A stretch of 64,000 nucleotides of DNA from Rhizobium sp. JAB6 (GTDB lineage: Bacteria > Pseudomonadota > Alphaproteobacteria > Rhizobiales > Rhizobiaceae). This document shows positions 34,988 through 43,850 of the stretch, piece after piece (the stretch's first letter is position 1; each line of letters starts with the position of its first letter). The stretch spans positions 310,001 to 374,000 of the forward strand of contig NZ_PYJQ01000005.1 in the NCBI RefSeq assembly GCF_003024605.1. The letters run 5' to 3'. Both the position numbers and the translations under genes were made by a program. The notes under the pieces are model-generated. The model worked only from the letters and a program-made list of their open reading frames with translations, had not been told where the DNA came from and searched no databases.

Positions 34988-37246
34988 ATGTCCGGTGTCA
35001 ACAGCACTCAGCAGGATGTGGACATCGATCTCGCTCAGCTCTTTCGCGCTGTCTGGCAGAGGCGGGTGCGCGTCATCGCCATCACGCTGGCCGGCGCGTG
35101 CGTGGCATTTGCAATTGCGAAGGTCATGGCGCCGGAATATCGCAGCGAAGCCCGCATCCTCATCGAGCAGCGTGCCCCGGCCTTTGCGACGACGACATCT
35201 GGCAATGATGCCGGTGCCGGACCGCTGCTGGATGAGCTGAACATTGCCAGCCAGGTGCAGATCCTGCAGTCGGCGGATCTGGTGAAGCAGGTCATTACCA
35301 ATCTGAAGCTCTACGATCGTCCCGAATTCGCCTCCGGCAGCAATGGCTCCGCGCTATCGGATATCCTGATCAAGCTGCATCTGAAGCAGCCGGCGGCAGA
35401 TAAGGCACCCGAAGAGCGGATGCTGGATGCCTTCAACAGCCGGCTGCAGGTCTATCAGATCAACAGCTCGCGCGTGATCGGCATCAGTTTCATGTCCCGC
35501 AATCCGGATCTTGCCGCGAGCGTGCCGAATGCCATGGCGCAGGTCTATCTGTCGATGCAGAGCGGAGCCAAACTCGATTCCAACAGCGAAGCAACACGCT
35601 GGCTGGAGCCGGAGATCGCCAAGCTGCGCGATAAGGTCAGCGAGGCCGAAAAGAAGGTCGCCGACTATCGTTCCGCCAACGGTCTTCTGCAGACCAGCCA
35701 GAACAGCAATTTCGCCACGCAGCAGCTCGCTGATATTTCGACGCAGCTGGCGCAGGTGCGCGGCGACAGGGCCAATGCCGAGGCGAGGGCGCAGGCGGTG
35801 CGCAGTGCGCTGTCCAGCGGCCGCTCTACCGATACGCTTGCCGATGTCGCTGGATCGCAGACAATTCAGCGGCTGAAGGCGACCCAGTCGAACCTCGAGT
35901 CCCAGATATCCGATCTCTCCACGACGCTGATGGATGGGCATCCTCGGCTGAAGAGCCTGCGGGCCCAGCTCGCTGATATCCGTCAGCAGATCGACCGCGA
36001 GACGCAGAGAATCCTGGCAAGCATCGAAAATGAAGCGAAAGTGGCGCAGCTGCGCGAGCAGCAGCTCCTGGCGCAATCGAATACCCTGAAGGCGGATAGT
36101 GCCCGAGCAGGGGAGAATGAAGTCGGTCTCAACGCACTGGAACGCGAAGCTGCGGCCGAACGGCAACTGCTTGAAACCTATCTTGCCCGATATCGTGAGG
36201 CAGCCTCTCGCGTCGACAAGAATTCCAGCCCTGCGGATGCACGCATCGTTTCAACGGCGGTCGAGCCGGTCGATCCGTCCTTCCCGAAGGTCGGTCCGAT
36301 CGTCGTTGTTGCCACCCTTGCTACCTTTATCCTTACGGCCATCATCATCATGCTTGCGGAGCTGTTCAGCGGACGCGCATTGCGGCCCGTCGGGCCTGCC
36401 CGCGAGGAAGATGTTGCCGTGCTGGAGACGGCGAAGCGCCCCCAACCCGTCGCCGAACCGGCTCTGGTTCGGTCAGTGGCACGAGCAAGCAGCGCCGAGG
36501 CGCCGGCAAGCATGCTCTCGGTTCCCGTGGAGGAAATCCCGGTTCGGGTTGAGGACACCGCGATTGCTCCGGAGGCGGCAATCGCCTTGGACGCTGCAAT
36601 CGCTCCGGATCATGGGCCAAAGCAGGCTGCTCAGGCTGCTGCAGAGGAGGAGGAAGATTTCTCCATCCAATCCGTCGCGGATTATCTGATCGACAGCGGC
36701 TCGCGGCTGGCGATCGCCATATCGCCGACCGGTGATAATGGCTCGACGGCGACCGTCATGCTGGCGCGGACTATCGCCGATGCGGGCTGCCGCATCGTGC
36801 TGGTCGACATGACCGGCACAGGATGTCCTTCAAGGCTGATGGCCGAGCATGACGAACTCCCCGGCGTGACCGACCTGCTGTGCAGCGAAGCGGCCTTTGG
36901 CGATACGATCCATCCGGATCGCCTGTCGGATGCCCATCTCGTGCCGCAGGGCATGAGTGATCTTGCACGCGCCATGCGCGGTGCCGATCGTCTGTCGCTG
37001 ATCCTCGACGCCCTGAATTCGGCCTATGACATCGTTCTGGTGGAGTGCGGCGCGGCCGAGGTTTCCGGCGTCGCGCGGCTGACGCGCAGCAAGGAGACGG
37101 AAATCGTCCTTTCCATGCCCGAACCGGATGAAAGCCAGTTCATTGCGGCCATGACGGAGTTCCAGAAGGCCGGCTACGAGCACATCATCCTGATGTCCGG
37201 CTGGCGCGAGGAGCATGATCCGGATACGCGCCGCGACGCAGCCTGA
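34988..37246 (+). CDS. Wzz/Wzc-like polysaccharide co-polymerase with degenerate kinase domain
   Basis: A 752-residue inner-membrane protein controlling chain length and export. It has an N-terminal Wzz domain after helix 1 (about 30-50, VIAITLAGACVAFAIAK), a long periplasmic coiled coil (about 190-420) and a second helix (about 435-460, VVVATLATFILTAIIIMLAE). A variable linker leads to a C-terminal BY-kinase-like ATPase domain. That domain is degenerate: Walker A reads SPTGDNGSTAT (579-589, no Lys), Walker A' reads IVLVDMTGTG, and Walker B reads IVLVECG. No C-terminal tyrosine cluster is present. ATG 34988 follows ACGGAG; it is divergent from the Wza-like gene. Confidence 0.9.
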   Translation: MSGVNSTQQDVDIDLAQLFRAVWQRRVRVIAITLAGACVAFAIAKVMAPEYRSEARILIEQRAPAFATTTSGNDAGAGPLLDELNIASQVQILQSADLVKQVITNLKLYDRPEFASGSNGSALSDILIKLHLKQPAADKAPEERMLDAFNSRLQVYQINSSRVIGISFMSRNPDLAASVPNAMAQVYLSMQSGAKLDSNSEATRWLEPEIAKLRDKVSEAEKKVADYRSANGLLQTSQNSNFATQQLADISTQLAQVRGDRANAEARAQAVRSALSSGRSTDTLADVAGSQTIQRLKATQSNLESQISDLSTTLMDGHPRLKSLRAQLADIRQQIDRETQRILASIENEAKVAQLREQQLLAQSNTLKADSARAGENEVGLNALEREAAAERQLLETYLARYREAASRVDKNSSPADARIVSTAVEPVDPSFPKVGPIVVVATLATFILTAIIIMLAELFSGRALRPVGPAREEDVAVLETAKRPQPVAEPALVRSVARASSAEAPASMLSVPVEEIPVRVEDTAIAPEAAIALDAAIAPDHGPKQAAQAAAEEEEDFSIQSVADYLIDSGSRLAIAISPTGDNGSTATVMLARTIADAGCRIVLVDMTGTGCPSRLMAEHDELPGVTDLLCSEAAFGDTIHPDRLSDAHLVPQGMSDLARAMRGADRLSLILDALNSAYDIVLVECGAAEVSGVARLTRSKETEIVLSMPEPDESQFIAAMTEFQKAGYEHIILMSGWREEHDPDTRRDAA

Positions 37247-38497
37247 TCAATCGCCGTCACTGTCGTCAATATCCCCCGCTGCGCCGGCGCCGCGTCGCGC
37301 CCGCAGCCGCTGGATGAACGAATAGAGCTTTCGATTGGATTTGATCGCGGTCTTCGAGCGCGTGACGCCCCGTTGTGCCATTGCCGCCAGATAGCCAATG
37401 CCGGATACCGGCAGAAAAAGATCGTGCTGCACGGTTTCCGTAGGACACCAGGAGCGCTTGTAGATCTGGTCACCGATGCCGAAGTCGAAAAGCGCGACGC
37501 CTTCGCGATGCAGCCGCTCGATCATCAGCCAGAACAGCAATTCGCCAGGGCTTGCCTCTGCAACCAGAGCTTCGTCGATGGAGGCAAACTGGCAGATGAC
37601 ATGGTCTCCCTTGCGGGAGAGGGCGGCGATGGCCGGAATATGGCCCTCATGCTCGCCTTTCAATCGAAGCGCATGCATCTGCAGCGTCGCGCTGATCCCA
37701 TCGTCTTGGCGTAGGTGCAACATCGCGTGCAGCGCAGCCTTGATCCGGTCGTCCTGGAACGCGTCGGGCAAGCCGGCATCCTGGAAGCGAACCGCCTTCT
37801 GCCGGAAGAACAGATCGAGCAATGCGTGCTGCTGGTCGGGACCGGCGATCACATATTCGTAGCCGCCCTTGGCGTCGAGAAGCCGGCTCTGATGCTTGAA
37901 CTTTTTGCGCCGTCGCTTGGCATTCACCTGCTTTAGGCTTGCTTCGAAACTGTCGAGGAAGGGCAGTTGAAAGGCATGGTTCTGGTTTTCGATCGACGTC
38001 AGCGAGGCGAGCGCGCTTTGGCGTCCCCGCCATTCGAGCGGGATATTGCGCAGGATGACCACATCGACCTTGCCGCGCAGAGCCCTGGATATGGCGTTCA
38101 CCTGCACGGGGGTCAGCGGACCGCTCAACAGGAACTCGGCTGAAAACAGGCCGGTATTGATATTGTTGTGGTGGCCCCCAATGAACTCGGCTCGTCTTAT
38201 CCGGTGACTGCGGACGATCTCGAGCGGCAGGATGAAGGCGACGTTCTCTCCGATGGAACCCCTGACGATGGCGAGAGGGCGTTTGAGGTTCTCCACCCAT
38301 GCTGCGCACCAGTCATAGCTCTGGTGCAGCGAGTTGAGGTGATCCCGTTCCAGCAAGCGCCATTCGGCTTCAAGCGGTGCCATGCTGTCGAAGATGTCTA
38401 TCTGCAGGTGCTCGACGGCCGCGGGCTCCGTCTCGATCGACGCAATTTGCTCGGCTGCGGCCGCGATGCCGGCGATATCTTGCGTCTGGGTCTGCAT
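37247..38497 (-). CDS. GNAT-fold CelD/BcsL family protein
   Basis: A 416-residue protein of the CelD/BcsL acetyltransferase-like group associated with cellulose and exopolysaccharide loci. The fold has two GNAT repeats; recognisable segments are IDIFDSMAPLEAEWRLLERD, LHQSYDWCAAWVENL and the C-terminal half (VAEASPGELLFWLMIERLHR, then VALFDFGIGDQIYKRSW). It may acylate the polysaccharide or its lipid intermediate; this is inference. It converges on the Wzc-like gene, and both stops share the palindrome TGATCA (37244-37249) with no spacer. Confidence 0.87.
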   Translation of the reverse strand: MQTQTQDIAGIAAAAEQIASIETEPAAVEHLQIDIFDSMAPLEAEWRLLERDHLNSLHQSYDWCAAWVENLKRPLAIVRGSIGENVAFILPLEIVRSHRIRRAEFIGGHHNNINTGLFSAEFLLSGPLTPVQVNAISRALRGKVDVVILRNIPLEWRGRQSALASLTSIENQNHAFQLPFLDSFEASLKQVNAKRRRKKFKHQSRLLDAKGGYEYVIAGPDQQHALLDLFFRQKAVRFQDAGLPDAFQDDRIKAALHAMLHLRQDDGISATLQMHALRLKGEHEGHIPAIAALSRKGDHVICQFASIDEALVAEASPGELLFWLMIERLHREGVALFDFGIGDQIYKRSWCPTETVQHDLFLPVSGIGYLAAMAQRGVTRSKTAIKSNRKLYSFIQRLRARRGAGAAGDIDDSDGD

Positions 38498-38632
38498 CCG
38501 ATCTTCTCCGCTCCGGCGGTATTCGAAGACAGTGTGGCGGGCAACGGCTTATTTTTGGCTTAAGATGAGACATTCGTGCCGGATACGGCACGGATCAGGG
38601 TTAGCCCAATGTAAATCGCGCCGGGCCGAGCG

Positions 38633-38842
38633 TTACTGCGGGCGTGGCCCGGCCATCCACTTGATGATGCCCATTGCCGGCAGCACCCAGATGATGCCGC
38701 TGAGAAAGAAATACAGGAAATGTACCCAGCCCGGTTGATCTGCAAGCGTTCGCACTGCAACGATCATGGCAACGATCGCATAAATTGCAACCAGCAGCAC
38801 GAGCAGGATCATGCCAATGAATTTGCGCAAGCGAAGGGGCAC
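38633..38842 (-). CDS. DUF2842 family membrane protein
   Basis: A 69-residue protein with two membrane helices (KFIGMILLVLLVAIYAIVAM and FLYFFLSGIIWVLPAMGIIK) ending KWMAGPRP, which matches the alphaproteobacterial family DUF2842. No function is known. It is divergent from ctaA across 112 bp. DUF2842 genes frequently sit near respiratory or haem genes, so a link with cytochrome oxidase assembly is conceivable but not shown. Confidence 0.82.
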   Translation of the reverse strand: MPLRLRKFIGMILLVLLVAIYAIVAMIVAVRTLADQPGWVHFLYFFLSGIIWVLPAMGIIKWMAGPRPQ

Positions 38843-38954
38843 GGGGTTTTCTCCTCATTATAACAGCACGCCGCGACGGCATGCCGCAAACTCCCGGGAC
38901 TTGTTTTGCACGCGCCTATCGGGCAAATCAACAGCCTGATTGAAGGGAGAAGCC

Positions 38955-40058
38955 ATGGCTGCCACTAATTTTACGACCGAACAGGCTATTTTGAAGGAAG
39001 TGGCTCGTCAGGACCGCAATCGCCGCGCCATCCGTATCTGGCTTGCCTGTGTTCTTCTCGTCCTCTTCGGCCTCGTGCTGGTGGGAGGTGCCACGCGGCT
39101 TACCAATTCCGGCCTGTCGATCACGCAGTGGCAACCGATCCATGGCGTCATCCCGCCTCTGAATGCGCAGGAATGGCAGGATGAGTTCGATCTCTACAAG
39201 CGCATTCCGCAGTTCCAGATCCTGAACAAGGATATGACGGTCGAGGAGTTCAAGAGCATCTTTTGGTGGGAGTGGGCGCATCGTCTGCTGGCACGCACTA
39301 TCGGTGTCATTTTCGGCCTGCCGCTGCTGTTTTTCGTCCTGACCGGCCGGGTCGAGCGCAAGCTCTGGCTGCCGCTCGCCGGCATTTTCCTGCTGGGGGG
39401 CCTTCAAGGTGCGATCGGCTGGTGGATGGTCTCCTCGGGCCTGGAAGCGCGCACCGACGTCAGCCAATACCGGCTTGCCACTCATCTGGTGACCGCCTGT
39501 CTGATTTTTGCCGCCTGCATGTGGTTCATGCGTGCCTTGTCGCCGCATTCGAACGAGCCGCCGCCAACGCGCCATTCGGCGAAACTCGCCGGCCTCATCG
39601 CCTTCATGGCCTTGTTCCAGATCTATCTCGGCGCGCTTGTCGCCGGTCTCGATGCCGGCCTCAGCTACAATACCTGGCCGCTGATGGATGGTGCCGTCGT
39701 ACCCAGTGATCTTTTCATACAATCGCCGGCCTGGATCAATTTCTTTGAGAACCCCAAGACGGTCCAGTTCGTTCACCGTCTCGGCGCCTATGCGCTCTTC
39801 GCCGTCGTCGCTATCAATATGGTCATCTCGCTGCGCGCGGCGGCGCATACGACTCATGCGCGCCGATCCGTCGTTCTCTTCGTGCTTGTGCTGATCCAGG
39901 CGATCCTCGGCATTTCGACACTGCTGCTGCACGTGCCGCTGCATCTCGCTCTGGCGCATCAGGCTGGTGCCCTGATCGTCTTCGGCTTCGCGATTGCCAA
40001 TTGGCGCGGTTTCCATGGCGAATTGCCGCACCAGACATCGATCATCGTGAGGGATTGA
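38955..40058 (+). CDS. ctaA: Haem A synthase (COX15/CtaA type 2)
   Basis: Oxidises haem O to haem A for the aa3 cytochrome c oxidase, in the inner membrane. The 367-residue protein has eight predicted helices and the conserved features VGGATRLTNSGLSITQWQPI, FWWEWAHRLLARTIGVIFGL (with ligand His) and FVHRLGAYALFAVVAIN, plus HLALAHQAGALIVF. ATG 38955 follows GAAGGGAGAA; a TTG at 38940 would add five residues. A terminator hairpin overlapping its stop lies at 40057-40086. It is divergent from the DUF2842 gene. Confidence 0.95.
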   Translation: MAATNFTTEQAILKEVARQDRNRRAIRIWLACVLLVLFGLVLVGGATRLTNSGLSITQWQPIHGVIPPLNAQEWQDEFDLYKRIPQFQILNKDMTVEEFKSIFWWEWAHRLLARTIGVIFGLPLLFFVLTGRVERKLWLPLAGIFLLGGLQGAIGWWMVSSGLEARTDVSQYRLATHLVTACLIFAACMWFMRALSPHSNEPPPTRHSAKLAGLIAFMALFQIYLGALVAGLDAGLSYNTWPLMDGAVVPSDLFIQSPAWINFFENPKTVQFVHRLGAYALFAVVAINMVISLRAAAHTTHARRSVVLFVLVLIQAILGISTLLLHVPLHLALAHQAGALIVFGFAIANWRGFHGELPHQTSIIVRD

Positions 40059-40086
40059 TTGAGGCGCATTGCGCCTCAATCCTTTT
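40057..40086 (+). terminator. Terminator of ctaA
   Basis: A perfect 11-bp stem (GATTGAGGCGC / GCGCCTCAATC) with loop ATT, followed by CTTTTAG. The 5' arm overlaps the last bases of the ctaA stop. The facing DUF2778 gene ends at 40085. Confidence 0.75.
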
Positions 40087-41395
40087 AGCGTGCCGAAGCG
40101 ACGCTTGCCGCCGACGACATCCGCGAAACGACTTTCAAACGCTTGATTTCGCCGCGCCGGAAGGCGGCCAGAAAGCGGTTGTAATCCTTGAAGACCACGC
40201 AGCCATTCGATTCGCCGCGGCCTCCTCTGAGCATATACGTATGAGCCAGCAGGCCGTTGCGGCCATAGACCCGGGCACCGTTTGCAGGTGTCAGGCGCAG
40301 CGCCTGCACGCCATGGAACAGGCTTTCCCTATAGGTCAGATTATAAGTTTCAGGCGGCGTCGGGCCCGTATTCTTGCGGTCGACATAGCGCGGATTGTCA
40401 CGCATGTGGCCGAGGCCGGAATGGGCCTCGAGACGTTCGCCGGTCGGCAGGTAAACGGTCTTCGCTTCGATGTCATAGATCGCCGTGCCTGGGCCGGGGC
40501 TGATGGCGGCAAACGGATTGATGAAGGGCTTTGTCTTGCGAACGGAGCTGTCATCCGGATCGGCATAGGCCATCATGCGCGATGGCGGCTGTGCGGTCGT
40601 TTCGCTGTTCGTTGCCCGGGCGATGGCACTTGTGGCGCTGGCGCGTTGCACCGGTGTTTCGCGGGCGGGGCGGGCCATGGGAATGACGTTCAGTACGGCT
40701 TCCGCCACCGCAATGTCGGCGTCTTTCGCAGGCACCGGCTTTGCTTCCGCAATGGCGGGCAGGCTGACCTCGGGGGCTGCGGAAGCGACCGCCGGCGGCT
40801 GCTCCGTAGTTTTCAGCGGACCTGCTGCCGGCATCAGGGCGGCCGCATATTTCGCCTGGCTTAGCGATTGCACTACGGTTGCGAAATTGATCGCGATCAC
40901 CTTGCGCAGATGATCGATCTTCTCGGGAGAAGCCGCGGCCACTTCGAGACGGCCGCTCTTGATGCTTGCGGCCGCAACCTGAGCCTGCTTCATATCGGAT
41001 GTCTGTTGTGCGAGCGCGTATGCCAGTTGCGCACGAACCGCATCGGTCCCGCCAGCATTCGTTTGAACCTCTGCAGCGACGAGGTTGCCGAAGCGGCTTT
41101 GCCCATGCAGCGAAGTTGTCTGGCTGACATAGCGGGCAGGGCGCGCCACGTAGTTTTGCGGAACGATGAAGGCCGAGGCTCGCGGTGCCAGGAAGCTGTC
41201 GGTCGATGTCGCCGCCCCGGGAAGCGACAGCACCATTGATTGGGTCGTCATCAGCGTTGCAGCGACCCAGGCAAAAGCCGCGACTGCGACGCCGGTGGCT
41301 AGGGTGCCGGGACGGATGCTGAGGGATTTTTTCGATCGCGAGGCGTAGCCGGAGCGCGAATTGAAGTTACCGAACGTTTCGGTCACGAACGCCAT
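40085..41395 (-). CDS. Membrane-anchored Tlde1/DUF2778 domain protein (L,D-transpeptidase-like)
   Basis: A 436-residue protein with an N-terminal cytoplasmic tail, one membrane helix (about 30-50, GVAVAAFAWVAATLMTT), an Ala/Pro-rich linker (to about 300) and a C-terminal DUF2778 (Tlde1) domain. The domain contains the catalytic-type motif HTYMLRGGRGESNGC with His385 and Cys399. DUF2778 was characterised in Salmonella as a type VI effector with L,D-carboxypeptidase/transpeptidase activity on peptidoglycan stems. Here it is anchored, so a housekeeping wall-remodelling role is more likely. No T6SS or immunity gene is adjacent. ATG 41395 is chosen; the frame stays open to 41503. Confidence 0.83.
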   Translation of the reverse strand: MAFVTETFGNFNSRSGYASRSKKSLSIRPGTLATGVAVAAFAWVAATLMTTQSMVLSLPGAATSTDSFLAPRASAFIVPQNYVARPARYVSQTTSLHGQSRFGNLVAAEVQTNAGGTDAVRAQLAYALAQQTSDMKQAQVAAASIKSGRLEVAAASPEKIDHLRKVIAINFATVVQSLSQAKYAAALMPAAGPLKTTEQPPAVASAAPEVSLPAIAEAKPVPAKDADIAVAEAVLNVIPMARPARETPVQRASATSAIARATNSETTAQPPSRMMAYADPDDSSVRKTKPFINPFAAISPGPGTAIYDIEAKTVYLPTGERLEAHSGLGHMRDNPRYVDRKNTGPTPPETYNLTYRESLFHGVQALRLTPANGARVYGRNGLLAHTYMLRGGRGESNGCVVFKDYNRFLAAFRRGEIKRLKVVSRMSSAASVASAR

Positions 41396-41753
41396 GATAC
41401 TCGTTATCCAAACTACACAGACACTGAGCCGGCTCAAGAACGCACGAGCGATCCAACGCGAAGGTCGCGTTCGATCGCCAACTTGCCGGCTGTCTGGAAG
41501 CATGCCGAATTATGGTAACCAATTCCTTTACGATGTCTCATTCTTCGATATTCATTGAAAAAAGGGATAGTTTTGAACGTCCCACCCATCCCGGGCCAGC
41601 AAAGCCGTTAAAGAGCAAATCCGGCCGACAGTTGGTCGCAATCGCTAACGACGGTTCACTTTTCCGTGTAGCTTCGGCTAATTTAGAGCGGCGGCAAAAA
41701 TAAGGCCGAGGGCGTCAGCAGAGCGGAAACTGCGCAAAAGTGCTTTTGACGTG
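41396..41753 (-). other. Leader and intergenic region between argC terminator and the Tlde1-like gene
   Basis: No convincing gene. It holds a perfect palindrome TGAGCCGGCTCA (41425-41436) and a 13-bp hairpin with one mismatch (41449-41477). On the transcribed strand these would sit 30-82 nt before the Tlde1-like start codon. The part from about 41520 is less GC-rich and probably holds the promoter; nothing else is recognised. Confidence 0.5.
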
Positions 41754-41798
41754 AAAAAGCCCGGCCTGATCCATCACGATGGATAAGCATGCCGGGCT
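41754..41798 (-). terminator. Terminator of argC
   Basis: On the minus strand AGCCCGGC and GCCGGGCT enclose a second stem (ATCCATC/GATGGAT) and are followed by five T residues. It lies about 30 bp after the argC stop. Confidence 0.82.
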
Positions 41799-41827
41799 GG
41801 CAGAATTTCAATCCGCGTCAGGCTGAG

Positions 41828-42760
41828 TTATGCGCTCAGCATCAGGTCCATGTTCTGTACGGCCGCGCCGGAAGCACCCTTGCCGAGATTGTCGAGCAGG
41901 GCAACGAGATTGACCTGCGCGCCGCCCGGCGTGCCGAAGACGAAGAGCTTCATCGTATCCTTGCCCGCAAGCTCGACGGCGTTGACGCGGGGCAGGGCGC
42001 GGCTCTCATCAAACGAAACGACCTGAACGATATCCTGACCGGCATAATGGTCGACAAGCGCGCCGTGAATGCTATCAAGCGTCGCACCTTCCGCGAGGTC
42101 GCCGAGATGCAGCGGCACCTGCACGATCATGCCCTGCGGGAAACGACCGACGGAGGGGGAGAAGATCGGCGCGTGCTCGAGCAGACCGTGCGTCGTCATC
42201 TCCGGCACATGCTTGTGGGTCAGCGTCAGCCCGTAGAGGAAGTGCGGCGCGGTGATCGCATCCGCATGATCCGGATTTTCCATCTGCGCGATCATCTGCT
42301 TGCCGCCGCCAGTGTAGCCGGACACGGCATTGACTGTCACGGGATAAGCCGCCGGAAGAATGCCGGCTGCACGCAGCGGACGAATGAGACCGATTGCTCC
42401 GGTGGGATAGCAGCCGGGATTTGCGACGAAGCGCGCCGCCTTGATCTTGTTGCCCTGGCCGCTATCCATTTCGGCAAAGCCATAGGCCCAGTCGGAATGG
42501 ATGCGGAAGGCCGTCGAAGTGTCGATCACGCGGACATTGTTGTTGCCGGCCACCATCTTCACCGCTTCCTTCGACGCATCGTCGGGCAGGCAAAGGATGG
42601 CGATATCGGCGCTGTTCAGCATGTCCTCACGCATGGCGGCGTTGCGGCGTTCGGCTTCGGGAATGGACAGCAGTTCGACGTCGCGGCGGTCGGCCATGCG
42701 CGTGCGGATCTGCAAGCCCGTGGTTCCGTGTTCGCCATCGATGAAGATTTTCGGTGCCAT
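41828..42760 (-). CDS. argC: N-acetyl-gamma-glutamyl-phosphate reductase (short type)
   Basis: Third step of arginine synthesis: NADPH-dependent reduction of N-acetylglutamyl phosphate. The 310-residue length and N-terminus [19 protein letters not shown] mark the short (type 2) ArgC. The catalytic Cys117 is in [26 protein letters not shown] is also conserved. It is a single-gene unit ended by the terminator at 41754-41798. It lies 136 bp downstream of speB on the same strand, so two arginine-related enzymes are adjacent, but they probably have separate promoters. Confidence 0.95.
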   Translation of the reverse strand: MAPKIFIDGEHGTTGLQIRTRMADRRDVELLSIPEAERRNAAMREDMLNSADIAILCLPDDASKEAVKMVAGNNNVRVIDTSTAFRIHSDWAYGFAEMDSGQGNKIKAARFVANPGCYPTGAIGLIRPLRAAGILPAAYPVTVNAVSGYTGGGKQMIAQMENPDHADAITAPHFLYGLTLTHKHVPEMTTHGLLEHAPIFSPSVGRFPQGMIVQVPLHLGDLAEGATLDSIHGALVDHYAGQDIVQVVSFDESRALPRVNAVELAGKDTMKLFVFGTPGGAQVNLVALLDNLGKGASGAAVQNMDLMLSA

Positions 42761-42896
42761 CTTATTCCTGCTCTTTCAATAGGTTGAGAGTATTTCCGGA
42801 CTCAGTTTGCCATGCAGTTGATTCAATTTCATAACGGTCGTTGCCGAAGCGGCAGCGCGACTTTCGAAACCGTCGCCCCTATCCCGAAATCATGTC

Positions 42897-43850
42897 TCAA
42901 CGACCGCCCGCACGTCGTTCGGCGTGGAGGCCGAGCATATACATCGCCACGGTCGCCCCCGCAATGGCGGTGATGTCGGCGTGGTCATAGGCGGGGGACA
43001 CTTCGACGACGTCGGCGCCCCGGATGTCGAGTTGATGCAGCCTTTGCAGCACCGAGAGGATCTTGGCGCTGGAAGGGCCGCCCCCGACGGGCGTTCCCGT
43101 GCCCGGAGCAAAGGCCGGATCGAGGCAGTCGATATCGAAGGTCAGATAAGTCGGTGCGCCCTTGGTATGCGAGACGATCAGCGAGGCAATATCGCGGGCA
43201 CTCATGTCCTCGACCTGATGTCCGTAAAGAATATGGATGCCGAAATCATCAGGCGCATGTGTGCGGATGCCGATCTGGATGGAGCGGTCCGGATCGATCA
43301 GCCCGTCGCGTACGGCGCGAGCGACGAAGGAGCCATGGTCGATACGTCTGCCGTCATCGAACCAGGTATCCTGATGGGCATCGAACTGCACCAGCGCCAG
43401 CGGCCCATGCTTGGCGGCATGCGCCTTCAACAGCGGCCATGTGACGAAGTGGTCGCCGCCGAGGGTCAGCAGGAAGGCGCCGCTGTCGAGGATCGTCGCC
43501 GCCTGCCTTTCGATTGCAGCGGGCGTATCCTGATGATTGCCGTAGTCGAGCAGGCAGTCGCCATAGTCGATCACGGCCATCTCGGCGAAGAGATCGCGGT
43601 TGAAGGGATATTGCGGATCGTTGTCGAAGATCGCCGAAGCACGCCGGATCGCCTGCGGTCCGAAGCGTGTCCCAGGCCGGTTCGAAGTCGCGGCGTCGAA
43701 GGGAATACCCCATACCACGGCATCGGCACCATCAAGCGATTTGGTGAAGCGGCGGCGCATGAAGGAGAGCGCGCCGGCAAAGGTCGGGTCGCTCGCAGCC
43801 GAGGTCAGGCTTGCCGCGGTAAACGCATGGTCAATCGACGTGCTTGGCAA
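42897..43850 (-). CDS. speB: Agmatinase/ureohydrolase family protein
   Basis: A 317-residue binuclear manganese ureohydrolase. Metal-site motifs are LTLGGDHFVTWPL, LVQFDAHQDTWFD and FDIDCLDPAFAPGTGTP. The family includes agmatinase, guanidinobutyrase and related enzymes; agmatinase is the usual call for rhizobial proteins of this kind. The start is a TTG at 43850, supported by AGGAG 6 nt upstream; no ATG occurs before residue 31, which would cut into conserved sequence. It overlaps the end of the monooxygenase-like gene by 20 bp, so the two are co-transcribed. Confidence 0.88.
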   Translation of the reverse strand: MPSTSIDHAFTAASLTSAASDPTFAGALSFMRRRFTKSLDGADAVVWGIPFDAATSNRPGTRFGPQAIRRASAIFDNDPQYPFNRDLFAEMAVIDYGDCLLDYGNHQDTPAAIERQAATILDSGAFLLTLGGDHFVTWPLLKAHAAKHGPLALVQFDAHQDTWFDDGRRIDHGSFVARAVRDGLIDPDRSIQIGIRTHAPDDFGIHILYGHQVEDMSARDIASLIVSHTKGAPTYLTFDIDCLDPAFAPGTGTPVGGGPSSAKILSVLQRLHQLDIRGADVVEVSPAYDHADITAIAGATVAMYMLGLHAERRAGGR

